Assembly: GCA_002483425.1 (NCBI GenBank)
Contig: DLHW01000017.1
Location: 1 to 10,319, forward strand
Reading direction: 5' to 3'
From: Methylococcaceae bacterium UBA7658
GTDB taxonomy: Bacteria; Pseudomonadota; Gammaproteobacteria; Methylococcales; Methylomonadaceae
Length of the DNA stretch: 10,319 nucleotides
Positions 1 through 5,779 of the stretch are shown one piece after another. Position numbers and translations under genes: made by a program. The number at the start of each line of letters is the position of its first letter. Within the stretch, counting starts at the first letter, position 1. Below the pieces are notes generated by a model. That model did not search any database, had not been told where the DNA came from, and saw only the letters and a program-made list of their open reading frames with translations.

Positions 1-201
1 ATCTTCACTCCGCTAGCGCTACGCTTCCAAGATTTTCAGCGGTTGAAAAAAGACGGCTGGTATCTTGTTGCAACGCGAGGAAGCCATCGCCAATTCAAAC
101 ATCCAATTAAAAATGGCCGTGTAACCGTCCCCGGCTAACTTAATGATGATTTGGCAGTAGGTACTTTGAATAGCATACTCAAACAAGCAAAACTAAAGTA
201 G
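1..201 (+). pseudogene. hicA: Broken HicA-type mRNA interferase toxin gene (5' end outside window or lost)
   Basis: In the frame starting at base 1 the translation reads KKDGWYLVATRGSHRQFKHP, followed by KNGRVTVPG. This is the double-stranded-RNA-binding-like core of HicA toxins, with the catalytic histidine in the G-S-H motif. A TAA at 136-138 interrupts the frame. The same frame then continues with LNDDLAVGTLNSILKQAKLK to a TAG at 199-201, which is the normal HicA C-terminus. The stop therefore sits inside the domain, where homologues usually have a lysine, histidine or similar residue. No ATG or GTG lies at the expected N-terminus, just before QDFQRL, although the frame stays open to the window edge. 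HicA cleaves mRNA and is neutralised by HicB, whose gene starts 5 bases downstream. I infer that this toxin is inactive; a sequencing error at 136 is the main alternative. Confidence 0.82.
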
Positions 202-206
202 TACCC

Positions 207-419
207 ATGCGTTATGCAATCGTTGTCGAAAAAGCGGCAAATAATTACTCAGCTTATGTTCCGGATTTGCCAGGGTGTGTTGCAACTGGCTATACAATTG
301 AGGAAGCAGAGCGAGAAATTCGCGAAGCCATTGAATTCCATCTCGAAGGGATGGTTGAAGATGGTTTGCCTATTCCGCTGCCAACAAATACCGTTCATTA
401 TATTGAAGTTGCTGCCTAA
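207..419 (+). CDS. hicB: HicB-family antitoxin (short form)
   Basis: This 70-residue protein has the HicB partial RNase H-like fold: an N-terminal strand MRYAIVVEKA, the motif YVPDLPGCVATG at about 16-27, and a helix rich in Glu and Arg (TIEEAEREIREAIEFHLEGM). HicB binds and blocks the HicA RNase, and longer forms also carry a C-terminal DNA-binding domain that represses the operon. That domain is absent here, so self-repression by this protein alone is doubtful. It lies 5 bases after the broken hicA, in the usual toxin-first order. There is no clear Shine-Dalgarno site before the ATG, which suggests translation was coupled to hicA. With the toxin damaged, this is an orphan antitoxin that may still neutralise HicA proteins encoded elsewhere (inference). 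Confidence 0.88.
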   Translation: MRYAIVVEKAANNYSAYVPDLPGCVATGYTIEEAEREIREAIEFHLEGMVEDGLPIPLPTNTVHYIEVAA

Positions 420-467
420 TTTAAGCGTTTCGGGGTTTTATAACTTAAAGGGCAAAAGCCGGGTAAA

Positions 468-490
468 ATGGGCAATGCTTTTTTGCCCAT
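468..490. other. Perfect 8-bp inverted repeat (hairpin) downstream of hicB
   Basis: ATGGGCAA (468-475) and TTGCCCAT (483-490) pair perfectly around a 7-base loop. No T-run follows on the plus strand. On the minus strand the stem is followed by TTTTACCC, so it could be a weak terminator in that direction. It lies in the 173-base gap between hicB and the next gene, where I see no other feature. Confidence 0.4.
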
Positions 491-592
491 GCGGACAAAT
501 CTATGATGAAAACGGTGTACCCAAGGGGCATAAAGGCAAAAAAACCTGCACACTCTACCTGACTCTTTGCACGGTAAAAAAAGATTTCCGTA

Positions 593-1246
593 ATGATATA
601 TAGCGCAGTCGATGATAATTGGTTAAGAGTTGAACTATTGCACTCAATGGTGATGACATTTCATGAAATAACGCAGGGCAAAGAACTTAATATTGAGGTA
701 TCGGCAGAAGGCAAAGTTGTATTGTCTAACTTTGGGCTTTATTACGATATCGAGAAAGAGTCCTGTTCGGTTGGAATGTTAATAGTTTGGTCAGTGGTGA
801 CACTGGAGGCGTTAGTGAATCAAGCTTTGGCTGAAACAATTACAGACTATAATTCAGCAAAGGAGTCGATTGAAAATCCCGATCAATACATCAAAAGAAG
901 TAAGATAAAAAGTAATGGGAAATCTGGATTAGCGAGAAAGATAGAAATTCTTAATCGAAATGAATGTGAAATATCCCAGGCCATAGGGCTGGCTGAATAT
1001 ATATGTGACTTAAGAAATGTTATTGTGCATGACAAACCTTTTGATTACACAGACTGTGGGGATGGGGTTATTGACATAGTAGATCTGCGTAAAAGAGGAA
1101 AACCAATAGAAAAGAAGCTTAGGTATAAAGATCTTCAAGCTTTTTATCAATCATGCGATCATATTCGCGAGTTCATACTCAAATATTTCGATTCAGATCA
1201 CTTAAAAATCTATGGCTCAAGTTTTGTTTCATTGATAAAAGGCTAA
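593..1246 (+). CDS. Hypothetical protein with a HEPN-like R-x4-H motif
   Basis: I do not recognise this 217-residue protein as a named family. A hydrophobic helix at about 60-82 (SVGMLIVWSVVTLEALVNQA) and a second helix at about 124-147 ending in CDLRNVIVHDKPF look like the paired helices of a HEPN domain. R141, N142 and H146 form the R-N-x3-H (R-x4-H) active-site signature seen in HEPN ribonucleases. The C-terminal third is charged (LRKRGKPIEKKLRYKDL) and helical. There is no signal peptide or transmembrane segment, so it is probably cytoplasmic. The gene is visibly more AT-rich than efp or bamA and has no good Shine-Dalgarno site before the ATG at 593. It stands alone between hicB and a repeat-rich region, with no MNT nucleotidyltransferase partner beside it. 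RNase activity and a role in defence or toxin-antitoxin biology are inference from the motif and neighbourhood. Confidence 0.72.
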   Translation: MIYSAVDDNWLRVELLHSMVMTFHEITQGKELNIEVSAEGKVVLSNFGLYYDIEKESCSVGMLIVWSVVTLEALVNQALAETITDYNSAKESIENPDQYIKRSKIKSNGKSGLARKIEILNRNECEISQAIGLAEYICDLRNVIVHDKPFDYTDCGDGVIDIVDLRKRGKPIEKKLRYKDLQAFYQSCDHIREFILKYFDSDHLKIYGSSFVSLIKG

Positions 1247-1309
1247 CATAACACTGTGCCAGACGGTAATTTTGCTAGTGAGGTTAGTCGTTAGGTTCAA
1301 TTCCACAGC

Positions 1310-1335
1310 GAGACGGGGTTTGAAAACCCCGTCTC
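1310..1335. terminator. Strong hairpin, probable terminator after the HEPN-like gene
   Basis: GAGACGGGGTT and AACCCCGTCTC form an 11-bp perfect stem around a TGAA tetraloop (1321-1324). The stem is GC-rich and lies 64 bases after the stop codon of the upstream gene. The following ATAAGTTTTAAC is only weakly T-rich, so termination is plausible but not a textbook case. It separates the HEPN-like gene from the toxin-antitoxin pair downstream. Confidence 0.5.
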
Positions 1336-1394
1336 ATAAGTTTTAACGGTGTTGTGTTTTATCAGATTCCTAAAAAACCATACAGACGAGAGCT

Positions 1395-1503
1395 GTAGGG
1401 CGGATTAGGCGCACAAATAAGCAATCGTACGAAAAGCAGGGTGTTTCCGTGCGCCGTAATCCGCCGAATGCCAGGTAGCTCAACATTCGGTGGATTGCAC
1501 CGC
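1395..1503. repeat. REP/MITE-like nested inverted repeat
   Basis: GGCGGATTAGGCGCAC (1399-1414) is the inverted complement of GTGCGCCGTAATCCGCC (1449-1465), apart from one bulged base. Just inside, CGTACGAAAA pairs approximately with TTTCCGTGCG. The right arm continues into CCGAATG (1464-1470), which repeats inverted as CATTCGG (1484-1490); beyond that, TGGATTGCACCGC again resembles the same arm. The region is thus two overlapping palindromes that share a central arm, as in non-coding palindromic repeats dispersed through many proteobacterial genomes. No transposase is present. Together with the hairpins at 1310 and 1574 it fills most of the 454-base gap from 1247 to 1700. Confidence 0.65.
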
Positions 1504-1573
1504 AGCCAATCAACAGGAATAAATTCAACCCAACCAAATTGCGCGGCGAATTAGCCCAACCCGTAACCCGTTA

Positions 1574-1598
1574 GACGGTTTCGCGTTAGCAAACCGTC
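1574..1598. other. Perfect 8-bp hairpin upstream of the toxin-antitoxin pair
   Basis: GACGGTTT (1574-1581) and AAACCGTC (1591-1598) pair perfectly around a 9-base loop. It lies about 100 bases before the antitoxin start, so it could be part of the repeat cluster, a terminator remnant or a structured leader. No T-run follows. The sequence between it and the antitoxin start (1599-1700) holds a possible -10 box TAAAAT at 1659-1664, but I see no convincing -35 box. Confidence 0.4.
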
Positions 1599-1700
1599 AC
1601 AATCAGGGAGGATATTTTTATTTACACGGATTTACCGAACACGCCTTTTCAGTCGTGCTAAAATCGACCCAACCGAATAAAACCAGTACCTGGAGTTTTT

Positions 1701-1901
1701 ATGCCATCTATTGAATCTATCGAACGTGCAATTGAACAATTACCAGCCCACGAGTTAGCTGAATTTCGTCAATGGTTTGCCAAGTTTGATGAATCTGTTT
1801 GGGATGCACAAATAGAAGCAGATGCACGGGCAGGAAAACTAGATGCCTTGGCTGCGGAAGCGCTTGCCGAATATCAAAGTGGCAAGGCTCGTGAGCTTTG
1901 A
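1701..1901 (+). CDS. Antitoxin of a RelE/ParE-type toxin-antitoxin pair
   Basis: This small acidic protein of 66 residues has an N-terminal helical part (SIERAIEQLPAHELAEFRQWF) and a conserved-looking WDAQIEADARAGKLDALAAEAL segment. Its small size, acidity, all-helical character and position just ahead of a RelE-fold toxin identify it as the antitoxin. Families of this type are often listed only as addiction-module antitoxins, so I give no symbol. Such antitoxins bind their toxin through a C-terminal helix that wraps the toxin, and usually repress the operon with it. GGAG at 1692-1695 lies 5 bases before the ATG and supports this start. Its TGA stop overlaps the toxin's TTG start, so the two are translationally coupled. 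I see no classic ribbon-helix-helix or helix-turn-helix signature, so its DNA-binding mode is unclear. Confidence 0.8.
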   Translation: MPSIESIERAIEQLPAHELAEFRQWFAKFDESVWDAQIEADARAGKLDALAAEALAEYQSGKAREL

Positions 1902-2158
1902 AGCATTTCACATCTTCGAAATTCTGGCGACATTTCGATGCCTTGCCTGTCGAAATTCAGCAACAGGCGCGTAATAACTACGAACTGCTCAAACAAAATC
2001 CCTGCCACCCTTCATTACAATTTAAACCCGTTAAAAATGGGGCATTTCGTAGCGTTCGGATAAGCCTGGGATACCGAGCCCTTGGTATTCCTGTGGATCA
2101 GGGTGTTCAATGGTTTTGGATTGGTAGCCACGCAGACTATGATAAATTGCTTGCCTAA
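1898..2158 (+). CDS. RelE/ParE-superfamily toxin
   Basis: This 86-residue basic protein has the RelE/ParE layout. An N-terminal helical hairpin (SKFWRHFDALPVEIQQQARNNYELL) is followed by a beta-sheet region carrying HPSLQFKPV, GAFRSVRISLGYRALG and QWFWIGSHADYDKLL. Arg51, Arg54, Arg60 and the C-terminal His78 are in positions where RNase members of the fold keep catalytic or RNA-contacting residues. RelE-type toxins cut mRNA, usually at the ribosome, and ParE types poison gyrase; the sequence alone does not decide between them. The start is TTG at 1898, overlapping the antitoxin stop by four bases (TTGA). No later in-frame ATG would keep the first helix, so this start is preferred. The pair looks intact and likely functional. 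Confidence 0.86.
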   Translation: MKHFTSSKFWRHFDALPVEIQQQARNNYELLKQNPCHPSLQFKPVKNGAFRSVRISLGYRALGIPVDQGVQWFWIGSHADYDKLLA

Positions 2159-2179
2159 CAAAACGCTCAATCTACAGCA

Positions 2180-3082
2180 ATGAAAAAACAAAAACTCGTC
2201 GTCGCTATTTCCTCCAGAGCTTTATTCGATCTGGACGAATCTCATAAAGTCTTTGAAACACAAGGCAAGGAAGCATTTTGCAAGTATCAGATAGATCATG
2301 AAGACGAGATTTTGGCGCCCGGTTATGGTTTTGCGTTGGTTAAAAAATTTCTGTCAATCAACGACACAAGCCCTGATCAACCGCTGGTTGAAATCATTTT
2401 ACTGTCGCAAAACAGTGCCGACACGGGACTGCGGATTTTCAACTCAATTGCCCACCATCAATTGAATATTACACGGGCAGCATTTACTAGCGGTGTATCG
2501 CCTTATGCTTACATGTCTGCCTTCGGTGCGCACTTGTTTCTATCCGCTAATGCCGATGATGTCGTAAAAACTTTGGACGCAGGATTTGCGGCGGCGACGA
2601 TTATGAGCGGCTCAGCGAATACCAGCCAAAGCCAGCAATTGCGGATCGCTTTCGATGGCGACGCGGTACTATTTTCGGACGATTCTGAACGGATTTATCA
2701 GGAAAAAGGTCTTGCCGAGTTCGCCGAAAACGAACGCAGTCAGGCGAAGAATCCTTTACCGGGCGGGCCGTTCAAGGATTTCCTGGCGATGCTGCACCAC
2801 ATCCAGCGGCAATTCGACCCCGAACAATCCCCGATCAGGACAGCATTGGTTACGGCGCGCGCCGCGCCAGCGCATGAACGGGTCGTAAGGACGCTCAGGG
2901 CGTGGGGTATCCGTATCGACGAAGCCTTGTTTCTCGGCGGCATGTCGAAAGGCGCGTTTTTAAAAGCATTTGGAGCGGACATCTTTTTCGACGACCAGCA
3001 AGGCCACTGCGAATCGGCTTCAGCACATGTTGCCGCTGCGCATGTGCCGCATGGTATAACTAATAAGAAAAGAGAAGCATAG
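2180..3082 (+). CDS. Cytosolic 5'-nucleotidase (HAD superfamily, 5'-nucleotidase family PF06189-like)
   Basis: This 300-residue protein resembles the NT5C1-type cytosolic 5'-nucleotidases, which dephosphorylate nucleoside monophosphates to nucleosides. The family hallmark LLSQNSADTGLRIFNSI lies at about 75-90, followed by TSGVSPYAYMSAFGAHLFLS. HAD motifs are visible in order: motif I FDGDAVLFSDD with the nucleophile and acid Asp159 and Asp161, motif II LVTAR with Thr225, the motif III lysine near GGMSKGAF (Lys257), and motif IV DIFFDDQ with Asp271 and Asp272. All key residues are present, so it should be active. There is no signal peptide. The gene starts 21 bases after the toxin gene without a strong Shine-Dalgarno site, so it may be partly read from the toxin-antitoxin promoter. 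It converges on epmB. The exact substrate preference cannot be read from the sequence. Confidence 0.9.
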   Translation: MKKQKLVVAISSRALFDLDESHKVFETQGKEAFCKYQIDHEDEILAPGYGFALVKKFLSINDTSPDQPLVEIILLSQNSADTGLRIFNSIAHHQLNITRAAFTSGVSPYAYMSAFGAHLFLSANADDVVKTLDAGFAAATIMSGSANTSQSQQLRIAFDGDAVLFSDDSERIYQEKGLAEFAENERSQAKNPLPGGPFKDFLAMLHHIQRQFDPEQSPIRTALVTARAAPAHERVVRTLRAWGIRIDEALFLGGMSKGAFLKAFGADIFFDDQQGHCESASAHVAAAHVPHGITNKKREA

Positions 3083-3148
3083 CATTTCCTGATTACATAC
3101 ATGCTTTAGCGAAATCAAAACGTGATGATTTTACAAACCCTTAAAAGT

Positions 3149-3265
3149 CGTCATACCGGCAGGGATTGCCGGTATCCATGACACAGGGACGTGCCTTGTA
3201 AATTAAGTGAGCATCTAGGTTACATCCATGTAAATTAGACCCCGGCAATCCCTGCCGGGGTGACG
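3149..3265. repeat. Two-armed REP/BIME-like element between convergent genes
   Basis: Two inverted copies of a palindromic unit flank a 63-base centre. Bases 3149-3176 match the reverse complement of 3238-3265 at 24 of 28 positions. Each copy folds on itself: ATACCGGCA/TGCCGGTAT (3153-3175) and ACCCCGGCA/TGCCGGGGT (3239-3261) are both perfect 9-bp stems with 5-base loops. The four differences between copies are two paired changes that keep both stems intact. This is the layout of a bacterial interspersed mosaic element, the kind moved by RAYT (TnpA-REP) transposases. It sits between the 3' ends of the nucleotidase gene and epmB and may terminate transcription or protect the 3' ends of both messages. 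No transposase is in the window. Confidence 0.8.
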
Positions 3266-3318
3266 GTTATTTGAAAGGATATTGATTCGGCTGAAAGTTG
3301 TGCAGGATTAGGGGGTTA

Positions 3319-4332
3319 TTAACCTGAAATAGTTTGCTTTGCTTCAGCTCCCGCAATTTCTTTCACAAGCTTAGGAACCAGATAGCCCGGTAAACGGTTG
3401 CGAATTTCTTCAACCAGCGCTATCGCTTTTTCTTCCGATACCTCGAAATGCCCTGTGCCGGTGGCTTTATCCAGCAAATGCAAGTAATACGGCAAGATGC
3501 CGATATTGAAAAGTCGTTCGCTCAATTCGCACAATATTGTTGCGTTGTCATTGATGCCTTTAAGCAGCACGGATTGGTTCAATAAGGTAATCCCTTTGTT
3601 TTTTAGAAGATTAAAAGTATCAATCACCCTTTCGTTGATTTCATTTGCATGGTTGCAGTGAACGACCAGAATGGTTTGTTTGCCCGAATTCGCTAATATC
3701 TTGATTAATTCATCGGTAACCCGCGCGGGTAAAACAATAGGTAGACGGCTGTGGATTCGAATGCGTTTTACATGCTCCACTGTTTTCAATTGGTTAACAA
3801 GTTGCCCTAAACGGGCATCACTTAACAGCAATGGATCGCCGCCGCTCAGAATCACTTCGGTTATTGTCGGATCGGATTGTATCTGTTGAATAACGAGGCT
3901 TTCTTGCTGTTTCCCAAGCTGCATTTCGTTATAAGGGAAATTACGGCGAAAACAGTACCGGCAATTGATTGCGCAACTGCCGGTATTAATTAATAAAACT
4001 CTTCCCTTATATTTGTGCAACATCCCCGTCTGAACGGCAGCTTCAATATCGCCGACCGGATTCACGCTGTAACCGGGATAATCGACTAATTCGTCGCGCA
4101 GAGGCAAGACTTGGCGTAATAGAGGATCGTCAGGATTTCCTTTCGCTATGCTCGCAGCAAAGCTCAGCGGGACGCGCAGCGGAAAATTTTTAGCGGCTTC
4201 GAGTGAGATAGGCAGCGTTTCGGGCGATAACTCAAGGTAAGCGCATAAATCCTCGATTGTTGTGAAAGCTTCGGAAAGTTGTTGCTGCCAATTGAGGTTG
4301 AAATGAAGCGAATCAGGATGTCTTCTGGGCAT
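3319..4332 (-). CDS. epmB: EF-P beta-lysylation protein EpmB (radical SAM lysine 2,3-aminomutase)
   Basis: EpmB (YjeK) converts (S)-alpha-lysine to (R)-beta-lysine, the substrate that EpmA attaches to EF-P. The 337-residue protein carries the radical SAM cluster motif CAINCRYCFRRNFPY with Cys120, Cys124 and Cys127 (C-x3-C-x2-C), which binds the 4Fe-4S cluster. SGGDPLL at 163-169 is the SAM-binding GGD motif. HSRLPIVLP (194-202) and LPYYLHLLDKATGTGHF (280-296) are typical of the aminomutase family. The PLP-binding lysine is probably Lys332 in the C-terminal GAEAKQT segment, by analogy with the SKTP or GKTP site of relatives. The protein is short compared with catabolic lysine 2,3-aminomutases, as EpmB is. 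It is divergent from efp with 82 bases between the starts, the arrangement known from Escherichia coli. The right arm of the repeat at 3239-3261 may act as its terminator. Confidence 0.95.
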   Translation of the reverse strand: MPRRHPDSLHFNLNWQQQLSEAFTTIEDLCAYLELSPETLPISLEAAKNFPLRVPLSFAASIAKGNPDDPLLRQVLPLRDELVDYPGYSVNPVGDIEAAVQTGMLHKYKGRVLLINTGSCAINCRYCFRRNFPYNEMQLGKQQESLVIQQIQSDPTITEVILSGGDPLLLSDARLGQLVNQLKTVEHVKRIRIHSRLPIVLPARVTDELIKILANSGKQTILVVHCNHANEINERVIDTFNLLKNKGITLLNQSVLLKGINDNATILCELSERLFNIGILPYYLHLLDKATGTGHFEVSEEKAIALVEEIRNRLPGYLVPKLVKEIAGAEAKQTISG

Positions 4333-4371
4333 TCAGGATGTAATTAAGTTTCTGTCGAGGTCAACGTCTAT

Positions 4372-4377
4372 TATAAT
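4372..4377 (+). promoter_or_regulatory. Probable -10 box of the efp promoter
   Basis: A perfect TATAAT lies 37 bases before the efp ATG in the 82-base epmB-efp spacer. The sequence at the -35 distance (TTTCTG, 4349-4354) is poor. On the opposite strand TTGACC (complement of 4359-4364) resembles a -35 box for epmB but lacks a good -10 partner. The spacer therefore probably holds divergent promoters. Confidence 0.42.
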
Positions 4378-4404
4378 GCCGCAATTTAGTTTATTGATTC
4401 GATT

Positions 4405-4410
4405 AGAGGA
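4405..4410 (+). promoter_or_regulatory. Shine-Dalgarno site that fixes the efp start
   Basis: AGAGGA ends 4 bases before the ATG at 4415. An upstream in-frame ATG at 4376 lies inside the likely -10 box and would add 13 residues absent from the family. The start at 4415 is therefore the real one. Confidence 0.6.
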
Positions 4411-4414
4411 TAGA

Positions 4415-4984
4415 ATGGCTGTTTATAGCACTAATGAGTTTAAAGCCGGATTGAAGGTCATGTTAGACAACGATCCCTGCGCAATCATTGAAAACGAGTT
4501 CGTCAAGCCGGGTAAAGGACAGGCATTCAACCGAGTCAAAATCAGGAACCTTAAGACGGGGCGCGTAATCGAACGGACTTTTAAATCAGGCGAAAGTTTG
4601 GAAGGCGCGGATGTTGTCGATGTCGATATGCAATATCTCTATAACGACGGCGAATATCGCCATTTTATGCAGCCTGAAACCTTTGAACAATATCAGGCGG
4701 ATGAAAAAATCGTCGGCGATGCGGCTAAATGGTTAAGAGATCAGGATTCATGCACCGTCACGTTATGGAACGATGCCCCGTTAGCGGTTACGCCCGCAAA
4801 CTTTGTCGAATTGGAAATCGTCGAAACCGACCCGGGTGTGCGCGGCGATACTTCCGGCGGCGGCGGTAAGCCCGCTAAATTGGCGACAGGTGCCGTGGTT
4901 AGAGTGCCGTTGTTTGTTCAGACCGGGGAAGTTATCAAAGTCGACACTCGCACCTCGGAATATATTTCAAGGGTAAAAGAATAA
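4415..4984 (+). CDS. efp: Elongation factor P
   Basis: EF-P binds between the P and E sites of the ribosome and promotes peptide bond formation at proline stretches. The 189-residue protein aligns end to end with Escherichia coli EF-P from MAVYSTNEFKAGLKVMLD to the C-terminal EYISRVKE. The N-terminal KOW-like domain carries the tip loop EFVKPGKGQAF, where Lys34 is the residue that EpmA modifies with beta-lysine. The two OB-type domains follow, including YLYNDGEYRHFMQPETFEQ and GDTSGGGGKPAKLATGAVVRVPLFVQTGEVIKVDTRT, the second being the family signature. Lys34 and its Gly-Lys-Gly setting match the beta-lysylated class, consistent with epmA and epmB nearby. I use the ATG at 4415 rather than that at 4376 because of the ribosome binding site and family length. 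No convincing terminator follows. Confidence 0.97.
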   Translation: MAVYSTNEFKAGLKVMLDNDPCAIIENEFVKPGKGQAFNRVKIRNLKTGRVIERTFKSGESLEGADVVDVDMQYLYNDGEYRHFMQPETFEQYQADEKIVGDAAKWLRDQDSCTVTLWNDAPLAVTPANFVELEIVETDPGVRGDTSGGGGKPAKLATGAVVRVPLFVQTGEVIKVDTRTSEYISRVKE

Positions 4985-5065
4985 GAATTTGTACTATAGT
5001 GACATTGGTCAGCTTGGGGCCGCGCAAACTGCCTTAACTCTACATATTAGTCAGCGGCAATAAAA

Positions 5066-5072
5066 AAGGAGA
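5066..5072 (+). promoter_or_regulatory. Strong Shine-Dalgarno site
   Basis: AAGGAGA is centred about 9 bases before the ATG at 5079. It is the best ribosome binding site in the window, which supports the small secreted protein as a genuinely translated gene. Confidence 0.6.
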
Positions 5073-5078
5073 CAAATT

Positions 5079-5480
5079 ATGATAAAAACTATGTTTAAGG
5101 CTTCAATATTGTTTGCAGGTTTTTTCATGGTAAATGCAGCAAACGCTGCTTTTCCTGTCGGGTTGTGGCAAGTCGATCAATTTGATCTTATAAACAAAAC
5201 CAAGATTAACACTATGCAAACTTGCTTTTCAAATAATGGGACGCTTAAACATGGCAGTTCAATGTCATCCATTAATTGGACTGGAACCTGGAAAAGAAAG
5301 GAAGATTTAGTGTTGATGCGGATGAACAACATAAATGGTGTTGATGTCGCAGAAAATACCTTGATAGCCTACAGCCCAGCAAAAGTAATGGCTGGTCATG
5401 GTCAAAGCTGGAGCATATCGGATTCGTCAACAGGTTTTTACACGTCGTCCGTTTGGACTTTCAAAGGTCCATCTTGCTAA
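5079..5480 (+). CDS. Small secreted or periplasmic protein of unknown function
   Basis: I do not recognise this 133-residue protein. It starts with a clear Sec signal peptide: MIKTMFK, then the hydrophobic ASILFAGFFMV, then a NAANAA cleavage region, with likely cleavage near residue 23 or 24. The mature part is about 110 residues, rich in Ser, Asn and Thr and in aromatic positions, with repeated W and G spacing (FPVGLWQVDQF, INWTGTWKRKEDL, WSISDSSTGFYTSSVWTF) that suggests a small beta-sandwich or barrel. Cys49 and the C-terminal Cys133 could form a disulfide. The gene separates efp from epmA, is AT-rich compared with them, and has its own strong ribosome binding site. Cargo or binding functions of small beta proteins are possible, but nothing in the sequence fixes a role. 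Confidence 0.75.
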   Translation: MIKTMFKASILFAGFFMVNAANAAFPVGLWQVDQFDLINKTKINTMQTCFSNNGTLKHGSSMSSINWTGTWKRKEDLVLMRMNNINGVDVAENTLIAYSPAKVMAGHGQSWSISDSSTGFYTSSVWTFKGPSC

Positions 5481-5492
5481 TCTATGATTAGC
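5476..5492. other. Perfect 7-bp hairpin overlapping the stop codon of the secreted-protein gene
   Basis: GCTAATC (5476-5482) and GATTAGC (5486-5492) pair perfectly around a TAT loop, with the TAA stop inside the stem. No T-run follows, so it is a weak terminator candidate or an RNA 3'-end stabiliser. From 5493 to 5779 (287 bases) I see no gene, RNA or strong promoter. Confidence 0.35.
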
Positions 5493-5779
5493 TATATACT
5501 CACTATGGATAAATGGGCATAGGAGGGGTAGCGGATTGTGGGTCAAAATAATTGAGTTTGATGATTTTGTAGACAAAGCATAACGCGGTCTTGGAAAAAT
5601 TCATAAACTAAATTTCACCCATTTCTTCCTTTCGCAGACCATGCCTAACTTACCGATTAACCGGATCCGCCCTTTGGTTCTTTCTCAAGTTCCGCGCGAG
5701 TTTACAGCTTAGTGACTTCGATCTGGCTCTGCGAAGGGCGTGTCCGGTTATCTTGAACGATAGCTCCTGTACTTTTGAG

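Noticed and set aside
214..603. Long frame overlapping hicB and the gap after it.
   Set aside because: It overlaps hicB in another frame, and the tail shows no family I recognise; the hicB frame is clearly the real one.
1241..1296. Possible integron attC site after the HEPN-like gene (GGCTAAC ... GTTAGGT, 56 bases); GCCTAAC also occurs after the toxin gene at 2152-2158.
   Set aside because: GTTAGGT fits the GTTRRRY core, but GGCTAAC misses the R'' consensus by one base, the inner L boxes do not pair convincingly, and the second site has no matching partner. HattCI or IntegronFinder would decide.
2740..3102. Minus-strand frame of 120 codons across the nucleotidase gene.
   Set aside because: It is a shadow of the nucleotidase reading frame, which has all its HAD motifs.
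5641..5712. 23-codon ATG frame in the gap before epmA.
   Set aside because: Very short, with no ribosome binding site and no recognisable motif.
5612..5779. Open frame continuing upstream of epmA, suggesting a longer N-terminus.
   Set aside because: It contains no ATG or GTG before 5780, only a TTG at 5753, and EpmA homologues start near the SWQP segment.
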